Positions 46,304-56,262 of a stretch of DNA of 57,418 nucleotides are shown piece by piece. Every line of letters starts with the position of its first letter. Position 1 is the first letter of the stretch. Source of the DNA: Candidatus Poribacteria bacterium (lineage in GTDB: Bacteria; Poribacteria; WGA-4E; WGA-3G). The position numbers were made by a program, and so were the translations under genes. The DNA lies in NCBI GenBank assembly GCA_022824265.1, contig JAJEAG010000076.1:1-57418 (forward strand), written 5' to 3'. Below the pieces are notes generated by a model that was given only the letters and a program-made list of their open reading frames with translations, was not told where the DNA came from and ran no database searches.

Positions 46304-47182
46304 TTAGTATCTACGTTGTATGAATCCAGCACGTGTCATATCATTCATAACTACAGTATCAACTGCAGCATCTGTGCGTATACGGAGATAGCCGACACCT
46401 TTCCTTGTGCAAAAGCGTTGTAAGTTATCACAGAATTCTTTTTGACGATTTAGATATTGTGTGATCGTTTCTTCGTTAATCGTGATTTCCTTTGTCTCAC
46501 CGGTTTCAACGTCTTCCAACTGCCAATCTCCAGTAGGCGGCGGATCAGTTTCTCCAATGCTTTGAATGTGAATAAACATCAATGCATATCCACGACCTAA
46601 TAACGAATTAATACCTTCTGAGTATCCTTCCGAGTCCAAGAAGTCGCTGAGTATGATTACAACTCCGGCTTGTGGTTGGTAAGTAGCCAAATGCTTAAAA
46701 GATTCTGTCAAACGGGTAGTACCACTTGTCTCAATAGACATTAGTGCCTTTTGTAAACGCGGGAATTGTGATTTACCGTAAGTAGATGGTAAAGCTGGAT
46801 ATAGACGATCCGCTATTGTATATAACGATACCCGATCAGAATTTACCAATGAAATATAACCTAACGATGCAGCGAGTTGTTTTGAAAAATTCAACTTTGT
46901 TGGTTCACCAAACTGCATTGAGTTGCTTGTATCAATTAGAATAGAGATCGGTAATTCTTCATCCGCTTGGAACAACTTGATAAACAACTTTTCGGAACGT
47001 GCATAGATATTCCAGTCCAGATATCTGAGATCGTCTCCATGTTCGTAGAGACGGTAATCTGAAAATTCTACACCTGAACCACGATTGAGACTTCTGCGGT
47101 CACCTTTGAATTTCCCACGAAACGGCTGTGTACAACGAATGCGGAATTGCTCAAGTTGTGTGAGAAATTCAGGATTTAGCAT
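46304..47182 (-). CDS. DUF58 domain protein
   Basis: This 292-residue protein has the DUF58 signature GVEFSDYRLYEHGDDLRYLD followed by WNIYARSEKLFIKLF. A VWA-like part with a degenerate MIDAS follows (ILIDTSNSMQFG, so D-x-S-x-S is present) and VIILSDFLDSEGY. It is normally found with MoxR AAA ATPases and VWA membrane proteins in envelope-associated systems; no moxR is visible here. It is cytosolic or peripheral, with no signal or helices. It begins 4 bp after the LRR gene stop, a tight coupling. Confidence 0.9.
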   Translation of the reverse strand: MLNPEFLTQLEQFRIRCTQPFRGKFKGDRRSLNRGSGVEFSDYRLYEHGDDLRYLDWNIYARSEKLFIKLFQADEELPISILIDTSNSMQFGEPTKLNFSKQLAASLGYISLVNSDRVSLYTIADRLYPALPSTYGKSQFPRLQKALMSIETSGTTRLTESFKHLATYQPQAGVVIILSDFLDSEGYSEGINSLLGRGYALMFIHIQSIGETDPPPTGDWQLEDVETGETKEITINEETITQYLNRQKEFCDNLQRFCTRKGVGYLRIRTDAAVDTVVMNDMTRAGFIQRRY

Positions 47183-47186
47183 GATA

Positions 47187-49325
47187 TTATTTCAAAATCA
47201 ACATCTTCCGAGTTGCATTGAATTTTCCTGCTGTTAAGGTGTAGAAGTAGATTCCACTTGCAACAGGTTCACCTACTTCATCTTTACCATCCCAATGTGC
47301 TGCACGTTGTCGTGTCTTATATACTCCTTCGGACTGATGCCCTAATGGTAATATACGCACGACTGTGCCGGTTGCAGAATGGATCGTTAAAGTAACATCT
47401 GATGAATCCGCGAGTTGATAAGGTATCCAAGTCTCAGGATTGAACGGATTTGGAAAATTTGCGAACAGTTCAGTTTTCTTTGCTGGTATCTTTGTTGGTT
47501 TTTCTGACACCAGAGACTGATAGATTTTCTCCAAATTCGAAATACCTTTTTGAAATTCTATTGAACCATCGTATTCTGTCCAAGCAAGTGTTATCCATTC
47601 TTGAACTAATGCAGGAGAAAGTGGTGCAGCAGGGACATTCTTTAACTGTTCGTCTATATGTTGTGCTACACTGATGAGATCTCTGATGTCAACAACTTCA
47701 TCGTTATTTATATCAACAGGTGAACCACCGGGTTTGAGAACTCCAAATGACCGTGCTACCTGGATCATATCAAGGATATCCACTTTTCCGTCACCATTTA
47801 CATCTGCTGGATGTTGTTCTGGTATATGATAATTCGGAAGACGTACATTGAATTCTGCAGCGGGATCAAGTCCAAAAAAGCCTGACCACCAACCCTTACC
47901 CTCGTAGATGGCAACTAACATGATGTTATCCCCTTTTTTTAGTACAACACCAACAGTATCTTGATAATCGTCAGCGTCTCGATCTACAGCATTTTTATGT
48001 ACTAATTCACCGTTTAGCCATACCTTTACAGCATCACCGCTACCAATATACATAGTTGAAGGTTGTTCCCTCGGAGAATCCAAAATGATTGAACCGTATG
48101 CCACATGATGATTTATATCATCTATTCCAAGTCCTATCTCGTTTACAAGTTCATTGATGTTATTGCCTCCGCTTCGTGGGAGTCTACCAATTTTCCACCT
48201 CTTTTTCCCAACGGAATCACCTTCAACGGCACCTTGAGTTGCAATCATATCTTCAGTTACTTTGCCACCACTTGCTTGTTCCAGAAAATCTGTGTCAGAA
48301 TCTGCCGCTTCTGACCCGGATAGTTCTCCAGTTGGGGCAATCACCCATAGCCAGGGACCTCTTATTTTTGGAGCATCGACTATGAATCCTGGATTGTTGT
48401 TGCGTAAGATAATTGCTCCTCTACGAATTGCAGCATTCAAAGGTAAAAAATCCAATATATCATTATTATCAAGATTGACAAATGTCAAATTATGCAATGC
48501 GGCAAGCGGGGTAACATCTGATATCTCGTTCTGATTTAAGCTCAAACGTCTCAATCCTGTTAAAGTTTCTAATGGTTCTATGTCTTTAATATCGTTATTT
48601 GCAAGATGCAATTCTCTCAAACCTATTAATCCCTTTAACGGAGTCAGATCTGATATTTCTCCGTTATTCATAGTAATAAACTGTAGTTTAGGTAAGCTTG
48701 CCAAAGCTGTGAAGTCTAATATACGGGTATCTGAGGAACGAAAAATTCTCAGGCTGATTAATTTGTCCAGTGGCGATAGATCAGCAGAGGGGTTGTTGTT
48801 CATTGTTACTTCTTCGAGTCTTACTAAACCAGAGAGTGGAGATAGGTCGTTAATCACATTATTCGAGATGTTTAGAACTTCCAAATTTATTAAACCAAAT
48901 AAAGGTTTGAGATTAGATATGGAATTATTATCTATCGTTAGAACTTCCAAAGTGATTTTACTATCAAGAGGTGAAATATCAATAATAGCATTTCCTCCCA
49001 AATGAACTTCAGCCAGTTGGTTCAATTCTGTCAGTTCCGATAGATCATTAATCACATTATTACGAAGATCAAGATCTTGCAGGTTTGTAGCAAATGCAAG
49101 TCCTGTTAGATCTGTAATCTCTCTATCACGTGCTTCAAGGTTCACTAAGGTTTCCATATCTTCCTTAGTAATCACAACACCTTGTTGTTTGTTGAGTGTA
49201 TCAGCAATTGCGTCTCTCAAATTCGGGTCAGGTATGTTAACGGTTTGTGCAGATGTAACCAACGGAATGGTGAAAAGCACCACCCAAAATGTAAATATAC
49301 ATGTCAATAATTTCATTCGTAGCAT
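47187..49325 (-). CDS. Secreted leucine-rich-repeat protein with dockerin and C-terminal sorting-like module
   Basis: This 712-residue exported protein has a signal peptide (about 1-26, ending TSAQT). An internalin-like cap (IPDPNLRDAIADTLNK) is followed by about ten 22-residue leucine-rich repeats (x-I-x-D-L-x-P-L-x-x-L). A jelly-roll domain (about 350-495) carries INHHVAYGSIILDSPREQ and VKVWLNGELVH. A dockerin-like pair of calcium loops starts at about Asp508 (DVNGDGKVDILDMIQVA, DINNDEVVDIRDLISVA). The last 90 residues carry FPNPFNPETWIPYQLADSSD and VASGIYFYTL, a domain resembling T9SS type A sorting tails. AGGAG precedes the ATG. It lies 50 bp after the haem/cohesin gene. Confidence 0.88.
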   Translation of the reverse strand: MLRMKLLTCIFTFWVVLFTIPLVTSAQTVNIPDPNLRDAIADTLNKQQGVVITKEDMETLVNLEARDREITDLTGLAFATNLQDLDLRNNVINDLSELTELNQLAEVHLGGNAIIDISPLDSKITLEVLTIDNNSISNLKPLFGLINLEVLNISNNVINDLSPLSGLVRLEEVTMNNNPSADLSPLDKLISLRIFRSSDTRILDFTALASLPKLQFITMNNGEISDLTPLKGLIGLRELHLANNDIKDIEPLETLTGLRRLSLNQNEISDVTPLAALHNLTFVNLDNNDILDFLPLNAAIRRGAIILRNNNPGFIVDAPKIRGPWLWVIAPTGELSGSEAADSDTDFLEQASGGKVTEDMIATQGAVEGDSVGKKRWKIGRLPRSGGNNINELVNEIGLGIDDINHHVAYGSIILDSPREQPSTMYIGSGDAVKVWLNGELVHKNAVDRDADDYQDTVGVVLKKGDNIMLVAIYEGKGWWSGFFGLDPAAEFNVRLPNYHIPEQHPADVNGDGKVDILDMIQVARSFGVLKPGGSPVDINNDEVVDIRDLISVAQHIDEQLKNVPAAPLSPALVQEWITLAWTEYDGSIEFQKGISNLEKIYQSLVSEKPTKIPAKKTELFANFPNPFNPETWIPYQLADSSDVTLTIHSATGTVVRILPLGHQSEGVYKTRQRAAHWDGKDEVGEPVASGIYFYTLTAGKFNATRKMLILK

Positions 49326-49348
49326 GCATCTTCTCCTGTTATAGAATA

Positions 49349-49369
49349 GGCGCGCTTTAGCAGCGCGCC
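49349..49369. repeat. GC-rich hairpin between two secreted-protein genes
   Basis: GGCGCGCT-N5-AGCGCGCC forms an exact 8-bp stem in an otherwise AT-rich spacer of 50 bp. On the minus strand it lies just past the stop of the larger gene, but no T-run follows. It may stabilise the upstream message or lower expression of the LRR gene rather than terminate. Confidence 0.5.
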
Positions 49370-49375
49370 CTGAAA

Positions 49376-52300
49376 TTATTTCATTAGTAACATTTTACGG
49401 GTAGCAGTGAAATCCCCCGCTGTGAATGTATAGAAATAGATACCACTCGCAACAGATTCACCAATATCGTTTTTGCCGTTCCAATAGACTGCACGACCAC
49501 GACTCTGGTAAATACCAGTTGTCTGATGTCCTAACATCAACGTCCGGACCACTATTCCGTTCGCAGCATAGATAGTCAAAGTAACATCCGCGGGTTCAGC
49601 AAGATGGTACGGTATCCAAGTTTCTGGATTGAATGGATTCGGATAGTTCGTCAACAACTTTGTTTTCTTTGGTACTGTGATGCTCTCCAAAAGTTTTTGG
49701 AGATTTGCTATGCCTTGCTTGAAAGCAATAGAACCGTCATCTTCAACCTGTGCCTCTTGTATCCATGTCTGTATCATTGCGGGTGTTAGTTCCTCACTAC
49801 CTGAAACGACAGATGCAGGAGCAGATGCAGATGATTCACCAAAGTTCTGTGCCACAGTGATCAGGTCCAGGATGTTTATTTCACCATCTCCGTTTACGTC
49901 AGCATGCGAATTCACAGACGCATCAGAACCTATGGCTTGACCAACAATAATTAGATCCAAAACATTAATTTTTCCATCCTGATTTAAATCCCACGGCGGT
50001 CTGGTAGGTTCCTCACCTTCCACAGTAATTATATATTCTGGTGGAATAGAAGGAATAGGGTTACCGAAACCAGAACCTGCCAGAAAGTTTTCCAGTGTTA
50101 ATAGACACTCTCCGGGACCGATAACAGTGAAATTCACTGAGTACAACGTGCCTTTACCATTGACCCCACTGGAAAATCGTGTTACCTTAATACCAGTGAT
50201 TTTTCCGTTTTCGTTATCAATTGTACCGCCACTAAAATGGGTTTCTGTGTCCTCTGACTTCAAGAAATCACCTTCACTTACCTCAACTGCTTCAAGCACG
50301 TCAGGATTAAACACAAGGTCCGCTTGCCAACCGGTTAAATTTCGCACGTTTTCTGTTTTCAATTCCAAAGTAAACGTATCCCCAACTTCAAAACTCGTAG
50401 CATCTGTGTCAAACAAGAATCTGGTGCCCGCACGGAATAAATCATATTCAGCGTCGAGTGCAAAACCAAAATGACCGCTAAAACTACCATGTCCGTGATT
50501 GTCAAGGGCAACTAACAATACATTTTGACCTTGTTCCAACGTGACAGTGAAAAAATCTTCAAAATCGTTTGCACCACGGTTAACGAAGGCTTGGTGAACC
50601 AACTCACCGTTAAGCCAGACCTTGACAGAGTCGCTGCTGCCAACGAACATTGATGTCTGCTGTTCCCGAGGAGAATCTATGATGACAGAACCGTAAACGA
50701 TATGGTCATATATTTCTTCTCCTGTTCCCCAACCGAGTGATTCCGTCATTTCATTGATGTTATTTCCGCCGAATCCGAGGGAGTGCCATGTCCATGTGCT
50801 TTCCCCGACAGCTTTTCCTGCTATCGGACCATTGGTAGAAACCTTTATTTCCGTCGCTGCACCACCAGTTGCACGTGCAAGAAAATCTGTTCGTGAATCT
50901 AATCGTGTTCCTGGAACTATTGCCCATAACCACGGTCCGTTTATCTTTGGACCGCCAGTTGGGAACCCGGGATTCCCAACCATTCGCACAAATGTGTTAT
51001 CGGATAAACTATCTAAAGATGTAAAGTCGGATATGGCATTGTTGCGAAGATCTAAACGTTCTAAGTTACTTAACTTGTTGAGCGGTGATACATCTGATAT
51101 TACATTATTTTCAAGGTACAAGACATTCAATCTTGTTAACCCTGCAAGCGGTGATATATCTGAAATCAAATTAGCATCAAGATTCAGGATTGTCAAATTT
51201 GTAAGATTTTGTAATGGGGTTAGATCTGTGATGGCGTTGTTTACTAATTCTAACCATTCCAACTGCGTTAATTCTGATATTTCGGAAAGGTCAGAAATAG
51301 TGCAACCATGAATTTCCAAACGTCTTAAATGTTTCAATTCTTTTAAGGCGGGCATATCAGTGATATTTCTATCGTTTCCGTATTCTATCCACCTAAGTCT
51401 TGGCAATGATGACAACGTAGAGAAATCTGACACAGGTGTTCGCCAAGCATCAATCCTCTCTAAACTTGTTAAGTCCGCAAGCGGCGACACATCGGTTACA
51501 GGATTACCTGAAATACCTACACCCTGCAATTTAGTTAATTTCCCCAATGGTGATAAATCAGTTATCTGATTCTGCTCAAGTCCTAACCAATCCACTCTGG
51601 TTAAGTTTTCCAGAGGGGTAATGTCTGTTATCTGATTTCCCCGTAATTTGATATTGTTCAGTCGAGTTAGATTCCGCAATGGAGATAAATCTATGATGGA
51701 ATTGCGACGAAATTCTATCCGTTCAAGTTGGGTGGCAAATTCAAGTCCCCTTAAATCACCAATCTCTTGATCATCCGCTACAATAATCCTCAACCTTTCC
51801 ATATCTGCTGGTGTAATTGTAGCATCGGGTGCCATGTTGAGGGTCCGTTTAATTGCGCTACTGAGGTTCGGGTCAGGGATTAAGACTATACCTCCAGGAC
51901 CTGGTTCTGGACCTGGTGGTAATGGGTCTACGATGGTGTCATCATACAGCGTAGAAACCACATCTTGGAAGCCTACTGTCCACGCATCCCGCTGCATCTG
52001 TCCGTTCTCACCTACAAGTTGTATCAACCCTAAACTTTGTAAAGGTGAACTATTATTTATCTTATCAAGGAAGTCCGTTTTTTCCAAACCGACCGCTGCT
52101 GCTGCATGCACTGCATCAACCGGTTTTTGAAACACTTCATAGAATCGATGCACAGGTTCGATATCCTTAATGTCCCCTCCTGTCTTTTCAAGTGCTACTC
52201 TATAACGTTCAGCATCCTCATCTACAAGCATATCTATCACCGATTTTTCCACATATAGACGTAGTGCATGTGCTTTGTCGTAAGGTGGATTATCAGTCTC

Positions 52301-53584
52301 CTCAATTATTGCACGCACACCATCTTTAAAATCCTGTTTCATACCTTCAGTGTGGCACCCAATGCATGAAAGTCCGTTGCGAACGGCTGGATCGCTCGCA
52401 GCAGGATTTGAAACAATTTCTGTTGGTGCGACATCAAGTCTGTTACCATTTGCATCTACAAGAAAGTAAGCCTGTAAACCGTTTGGCAGGTTGAAAATAA
52501 TTTCGCCACCATCATGGGTAAAATTAAGTGGATAGTTAAAGATATTTTGCGTGCCTACACTTCCTGCGAAGTCATAACTTTTCCAATATGCTCCGTGATC
52601 GGATATGTGACGTTCGATGACTCTATTGTGTCGTGAAACGCCAGAATCGTTGAACCCCGCACGCCAAACGCGAATACCGGGTGCTGTCACTAAATTCGCA
52701 GCAACATCCACATTAAGTTCTGCCTCCAATGCGCGATCGGTCTCAGGGAATCCAAGGATATCGTTGTAAAGCGGTGGTAAAGAGGCAGTCGCAAGGAACC
52801 AATCCACATGCACAAACGGCACATTACACTCCATCGCTTCACGCAAATTTGTAAGTTTTCTAAGGGTTCCTGTTTCTGTTTCTAAATTAAAATTAAGGCT
52901 ATAAGGAAATGCTTCTTCAATCTGTGTCCACCGATTAATTCCTTGTTCCCATTGGTAGCGGCGTAGATCAATGTAATAGATTGTTTCTTCTGGATCAATC
53001 GGTTCAGGATTGAAGATATCACGTCCCCAAGAAAGACTGTTCACCAGTTTTGAGAGTGCATTCCTATAGTCAACGAGTGTCTCAGGAAGTACCCCCGCAT
53101 TGTAAAGATGTGTTATAGTAAAATACCGAGCATAAGGACGGTCAAATGGGGCAAGTGTGTCCAGATGTTGCTGTATAGAATCAAGAATTGCATCAGTTGT
53201 GACGAAACTACGGTCTAATTCAGGAACGATATTCCAATCTGGTGCCCCTGCCAAAATCCATTGACGTATTGTCTCAATTTGCTCTTGTGGCAACGGATCA
53301 CTGTTGAATGGCATTTGGAGACCGTTTTCGGTAGGTCCAAGTAAGCGTTTATAGAGTTCAGAATTAAGCGGATCTCCCGGAATAACGTGCCCATCATTGA
53401 TTACCGCAGGATATTCCATAAGAAGTTGCTCAGTGTAGGAACCCCCTTCCCCGTGACAATCATTACAGCTATTCTCAAAGATAGCATACGCTTCTTGTGC
53501 AATATTCTGTGCCTCTACATTTTGATAGCTTAATAATAACAATAATAGACAGTTGACTATGATGACATTCTTCAAAATTTTCAT
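49376..53584 (-). CDS. Giant secreted protein: cytochrome c sites, leucine-rich repeats, cohesin-like and dockerin domains
   Basis: This 1402-residue exported protein has a signal peptide (1-25, ending VEAQ). The N-terminal part (about 26-560) has two haem-binding CxxCH motifs: CNDCH with Cys40, Cys43 and His44, and later CIGCH. It resembles planctomycete-type cytochrome proteins that guard reductive or glycan enzymes. LRRs span 569-885, and a jelly-roll-like domain (about 920-1045) parallels that of the neighbouring protein. A cohesin-like domain (about 1055-1195: EVGDTFTLELKTENVRNLTG, then WQADLVFNPDVLEAVEV) precedes a dockerin pair from Asp1199 and the YPNPFNPETWIPYHLA tail. The ATG at 53584 is chosen because AAAGGAAA precedes it and it starts the signal peptide; 53686 does not. 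Confidence 0.85.
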   Translation of the reverse strand: MKILKNVIIVNCLLLLLLSYQNVEAQNIAQEAYAIFENSCNDCHGEGGSYTEQLLMEYPAVINDGHVIPGDPLNSELYKRLLGPTENGLQMPFNSDPLPQEQIETIRQWILAGAPDWNIVPELDRSFVTTDAILDSIQQHLDTLAPFDRPYARYFTITHLYNAGVLPETLVDYRNALSKLVNSLSWGRDIFNPEPIDPEETIYYIDLRRYQWEQGINRWTQIEEAFPYSLNFNLETETGTLRKLTNLREAMECNVPFVHVDWFLATASLPPLYNDILGFPETDRALEAELNVDVAANLVTAPGIRVWRAGFNDSGVSRHNRVIERHISDHGAYWKSYDFAGSVGTQNIFNYPLNFTHDGGEIIFNLPNGLQAYFLVDANGNRLDVAPTEIVSNPAASDPAVRNGLSCIGCHTEGMKQDFKDGVRAIIEETDNPPYDKAHALRLYVEKSVIDMLVDEDAERYRVALEKTGGDIKDIEPVHRFYEVFQKPVDAVHAAAAVGLEKTDFLDKINNSSPLQSLGLIQLVGENGQMQRDAWTVGFQDVVSTLYDDTIVDPLPPGPEPGPGGIVLIPDPNLSSAIKRTLNMAPDATITPADMERLRIIVADDQEIGDLRGLEFATQLERIEFRRNSIIDLSPLRNLTRLNNIKLRGNQITDITPLENLTRVDWLGLEQNQITDLSPLGKLTKLQGVGISGNPVTDVSPLADLTSLERIDAWRTPVSDFSTLSSLPRLRWIEYGNDRNITDMPALKELKHLRRLEIHGCTISDLSEISELTQLEWLELVNNAITDLTPLQNLTNLTILNLDANLISDISPLAGLTRLNVLYLENNVISDVSPLNKLSNLERLDLRNNAISDFTSLDSLSDNTFVRMVGNPGFPTGGPKINGPWLWAIVPGTRLDSRTDFLARATGGAATEIKVSTNGPIAGKAVGESTWTWHSLGFGGNNINEMTESLGWGTGEEIYDHIVYGSVIIDSPREQQTSMFVGSSDSVKVWLNGELVHQAFVNRGANDFEDFFTVTLEQGQNVLLVALDNHGHGSFSGHFGFALDAEYDLFRAGTRFLFDTDATSFEVGDTFTLELKTENVRNLTGWQADLVFNPDVLEAVEVSEGDFLKSEDTETHFSGGTIDNENGKITGIKVTRFSSGVNGKGTLYSVNFTVIGPGECLLTLENFLAGSGFGNPIPSIPPEYIITVEGEEPTRPPWDLNQDGKINVLDLIIVGQAIGSDASVNSHADVNGDGEINILDLITVAQNFGESSASAPASVVSGSEELTPAMIQTWIQEAQVEDDGSIAFKQGIANLQKLLESITVPKKTKLLTNYPNPFNPETWIPYHLAEPADVTLTIYAANGIVVRTLMLGHQTTGIYQSRGRAVYWNGKNDIGESVASGIYFYTFTAGDFTATRKMLLMK

Positions 53585-53706
53585 TTTATTTCCTTTATAA
53601 TGTTCAGATACATATACCTTAAGTTGATACCTACCGTTACTTACAATAGCCATATTAAGACAACAATAATAAAATGTCAAATACACTAATGCTTTTGTCT
53701 AAATAT

Positions 53707-53735
53707 ATTATATTTCAAATGTTTCTATAGGTCAA
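53707..53735 (-). promoter_or_regulatory. Sigma70 promoter for the haem/LRR/cohesin operon
   Basis: On the minus strand: TTGACC (5 of 6; 53735-53730), 17-bp spacer, TATAAT (53712-53707, perfect). The predicted leader is about 115 nt. This start would leave the ATG at 53686 only about 14 nt from the transcript end, further favouring 53584. Confidence 0.7.
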
Positions 53736-53856
53736 TGAAATTAAAAAAGATATTTTCATTTTTTTTATAGCAATTGAGTTATCAATTACAATAATAACAT
53801 TGGTAGAAGTAGTCTCCTACTTGGACATCGTTGAATAGTCCTGTTAACTTACTTAC

Positions 53857-55908
53857 TTACTTTTTTATTAACATTTTCCTTGTAGCGGAGAAATTCCCAG
53901 CTGTTAGTGTATAGAAATACACACCACTTACGACGCGCTCACTATGCATATTTAGACCATCCCAATATGCCGCACGGTCGCGACGAATATATCGTCCTGC
54001 CGTGCGCAAACCCAAATCTAACGTTCTTACTATCTGTCCGTTTGCGGCATAAATCGTTATCTGCACATCCGAATCCGATGCTAACTGATAAGGTATCCAT
54101 GTTTCTGGATTAAACGGGTTTGGATAATTCGCCAATAATTCTGTTTGATATGTATATATTGCTGGTGCGGCACGTCCTTCCAATGCTGCAAGAACTATCC
54201 GGATATCGTCACCATCAACCTTGCCATCACCATTTAGATCGGCTTTCGGATTAAATGATTCCGCTCCAAAGTTTATTGCCACAATAACAAGATCTATTAC
54301 ATTCACGACACCGTCGTCGTTGACATCTGCATCATTTGGGTCGTGTTCAGTTTCTACAGGTGACATGGGTGGGTCAAGTTCTGTATCATCTTTGGTAATG
54401 GTAGACGATGATGTTCCTACAAGCAATTTGGCATCGCCGAGAACCGCAGAATCACACCATCCTTTGTCCTCTATTGGGTCAACACTTATTTGCATTTCTT
54501 TTGCATCAATAGGTATATTGAATGACACTTTTACAGCCTCAGCATCTTCACCAGTAAGTTGTGGTGATGTATAAACATTATGTCCATCAATGTCGAAACT
54601 GAATATTACGCTACCACCAAGTGTACACCCTTTTAAGTTATTACCTATCTGTGCATCTTGTTCGTCTGCCGTCCCCAGATACGCTTCAAAACTGGTGTAA
54701 TCTGCACCAGTTAGGTCGTATACAAGAATAGCCTTGCGATGGTCATTACCCGGTACCATGCAGAGCCCACGCTGAAATCGTTGTCCTCCCACTACAAGTG
54801 GGTTGCCATCTGGTGTCTGATTTTCTGTCAGTTCATTATTTCGGTAGTGCGACCACTCCGCGCGATCGTTTTTCGGGTTAAGTCCAAACTCATTTGGAAT
54901 AGGTTGATCGCCATTGATAAATGATAAATATACAATGCGTTGATCAGTTGTGTTATTCGTTATAGTCGTCTCCTCTACAGTCTGTAAGGTCCAATCAGAG
55001 TTTTTTACATAGCCATGTTTATCAAACACACGGATAGAGATTTTATTTGATTTCACTGCTGTTGCACCTTCGGGCATCGTGAATTCAACATTAGTCGTGG
55101 TTGTATCCTCGTATTGTTTGCAGTGCTGTACCCCCGCTGGTTCACCTGCTAATACATGAAGTATAAACTGAATTTGGTAAATGCCGTCTGGATCAGTTAC
55201 TTTGAATTCGAGTTTTAAGTCTTTCTCGTTAGAAATGTATGTTAACGGTGTTAGCATCTCAATTGTTGCTGTTGTATTCGGTGTATTTGTGTGTGTAGAA
55301 AAATGTCTGTTAACGTTTAGAACGGACGCAGCACAAGTCGAAATTTCTGTTCTGTTTTGTCCATATGACATCATATAGGACTCACTTCTGAAATCATGCA
55401 CTAAATTGAAAGCGTGACCTAACTCATGCGCAATTGTCATTGCGCCTTGGTCGCCTTCCACACATGCACCTGTTGCTGGCACTAATATCATCCCGCCATC
55501 AAATTGACCTAATCCACAGAAACCTTCAATGAGTTCTGACCTTGTATCAAGAAACACAACATAGATGTCTGATCGAATATCGTAGCCAGCCGATATTTCT
55601 TGATAAACCTTTTCAAATGTATCAGTGAGATAGTATTCGTTGTTATATATTCCTGGTTGTATCCATTGCACAACTTGCCCGTGTGTGTTCACACTTAGAT
55701 CAAATGTCTTTCTGCCGAACCCATGTTTCTCCATTTCGTCAGCATAAAATGTATGAATCTTTCGCATTTGTGTGTCTAATATCGGTGGCAAATCCCACTG
55801 AATTGTTCGGTCATTTGGGACAAAGTAAACAACTTTCACTTGACGCTCGGCGAATGCACTAATAGAAAATAAGACAAACACAATATAGGCTATAATATAC
55901 ATCCGCAT
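53857..55908 (-). CDS. Secreted zinc metalloprotease with NPCBM-like and dockerin domains and sorting-like tail
   Basis: This 683-residue exported protease has a signal peptide (about 1-20, ending SAFA). The catalytic domain has HELGHAFNLVHDF: His161, Glu162, His165 and His171 follow HExxHxxxxxH, metzincin-like but with Asn instead of the usual Gly. A later Met (SYMMSYGQ) fits a Met-turn. Beta-sandwich domains follow, one resembling NPCBM (RGLCMVPGNDHRKAILVYDL). A dockerin pair begins at Asp528 (DVNDDGVVNVIDLVIVAINF), and the tail carries YPNPFNPETWIPYQLASDSD. The ATG at 55908 has GAGG before it and sits downstream of a promoter, so the longer frame to 55977 is rejected. Confidence 0.85.
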   Translation of the reverse strand: MRMYIIAYIVFVLFSISAFAERQVKVVYFVPNDRTIQWDLPPILDTQMRKIHTFYADEMEKHGFGRKTFDLSVNTHGQVVQWIQPGIYNNEYYLTDTFEKVYQEISAGYDIRSDIYVVFLDTRSELIEGFCGLGQFDGGMILVPATGACVEGDQGAMTIAHELGHAFNLVHDFRSESYMMSYGQNRTEISTCAASVLNVNRHFSTHTNTPNTTATIEMLTPLTYISNEKDLKLEFKVTDPDGIYQIQFILHVLAGEPAGVQHCKQYEDTTTTNVEFTMPEGATAVKSNKISIRVFDKHGYVKNSDWTLQTVEETTITNNTTDQRIVYLSFINGDQPIPNEFGLNPKNDRAEWSHYRNNELTENQTPDGNPLVVGGQRFQRGLCMVPGNDHRKAILVYDLTGADYTSFEAYLGTADEQDAQIGNNLKGCTLGGSVIFSFDIDGHNVYTSPQLTGEDAEAVKVSFNIPIDAKEMQISVDPIEDKGWCDSAVLGDAKLLVGTSSSTITKDDTELDPPMSPVETEHDPNDADVNDDGVVNVIDLVIVAINFGAESFNPKADLNGDGKVDGDDIRIVLAALEGRAAPAIYTYQTELLANYPNPFNPETWIPYQLASDSDVQITIYAANGQIVRTLDLGLRTAGRYIRRDRAAYWDGLNMHSERVVSGVYFYTLTAGNFSATRKMLIKK

Positions 55909-55955
55909 ATTGATACCTCGTCTATGATGAATATGATCATTGTCTGAATTTAGAT

Positions 55956-55984
55956 AGTAAACTCTCTGTTTTTGCATCTGTCAA
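55956..55984 (-). promoter_or_regulatory. Probable sigma70 promoter for the metalloprotease gene
   Basis: On the minus strand, TTGACA (55984-55979) is perfect. The -10 is weak: TTTACT at 17-bp spacing, or TACTAT at 19. The rest of the gap 55985-56195 holds nothing I recognise. Confidence 0.4.
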
Positions 55985-56197
55985 ATCCGGGTAAGTCTTA
56001 AGCAATTCCCTTTTTGTTATTTGAGTAAACAATCTTGTTCCCGTTATTCTTTGAACACGTATGGATTATATTCTAAGAGCAGTGCTACCTTATTGTAAAA
56101 CATACAATAAGACTCATTATAGTAAAGTGCAAACCCCGTTGCTATCTCTTTCTCACGTCCCTATAAAGTATATATTATTAGAATTTTGGTTTTATCA

Positions 56198-56237
56198 AAA
56201 AGAATCCGTTAGTCACTATCGGACTGATGGATTTCTT
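56198..56237 (-). terminator. Probable terminator of the second metalloprotease gene
   Basis: On the minus strand, AAGAAATCC...AGTC pairs with GACT...GGATTCTT, with two internal mismatches and a 7-nt loop, and runs into TCTTTTTG. It lies 26 nt past the stop at 56263. Confidence 0.6.
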
Positions 56238-56262
56238 GCGTTTTAGCAAGGGTTCTCATTCC

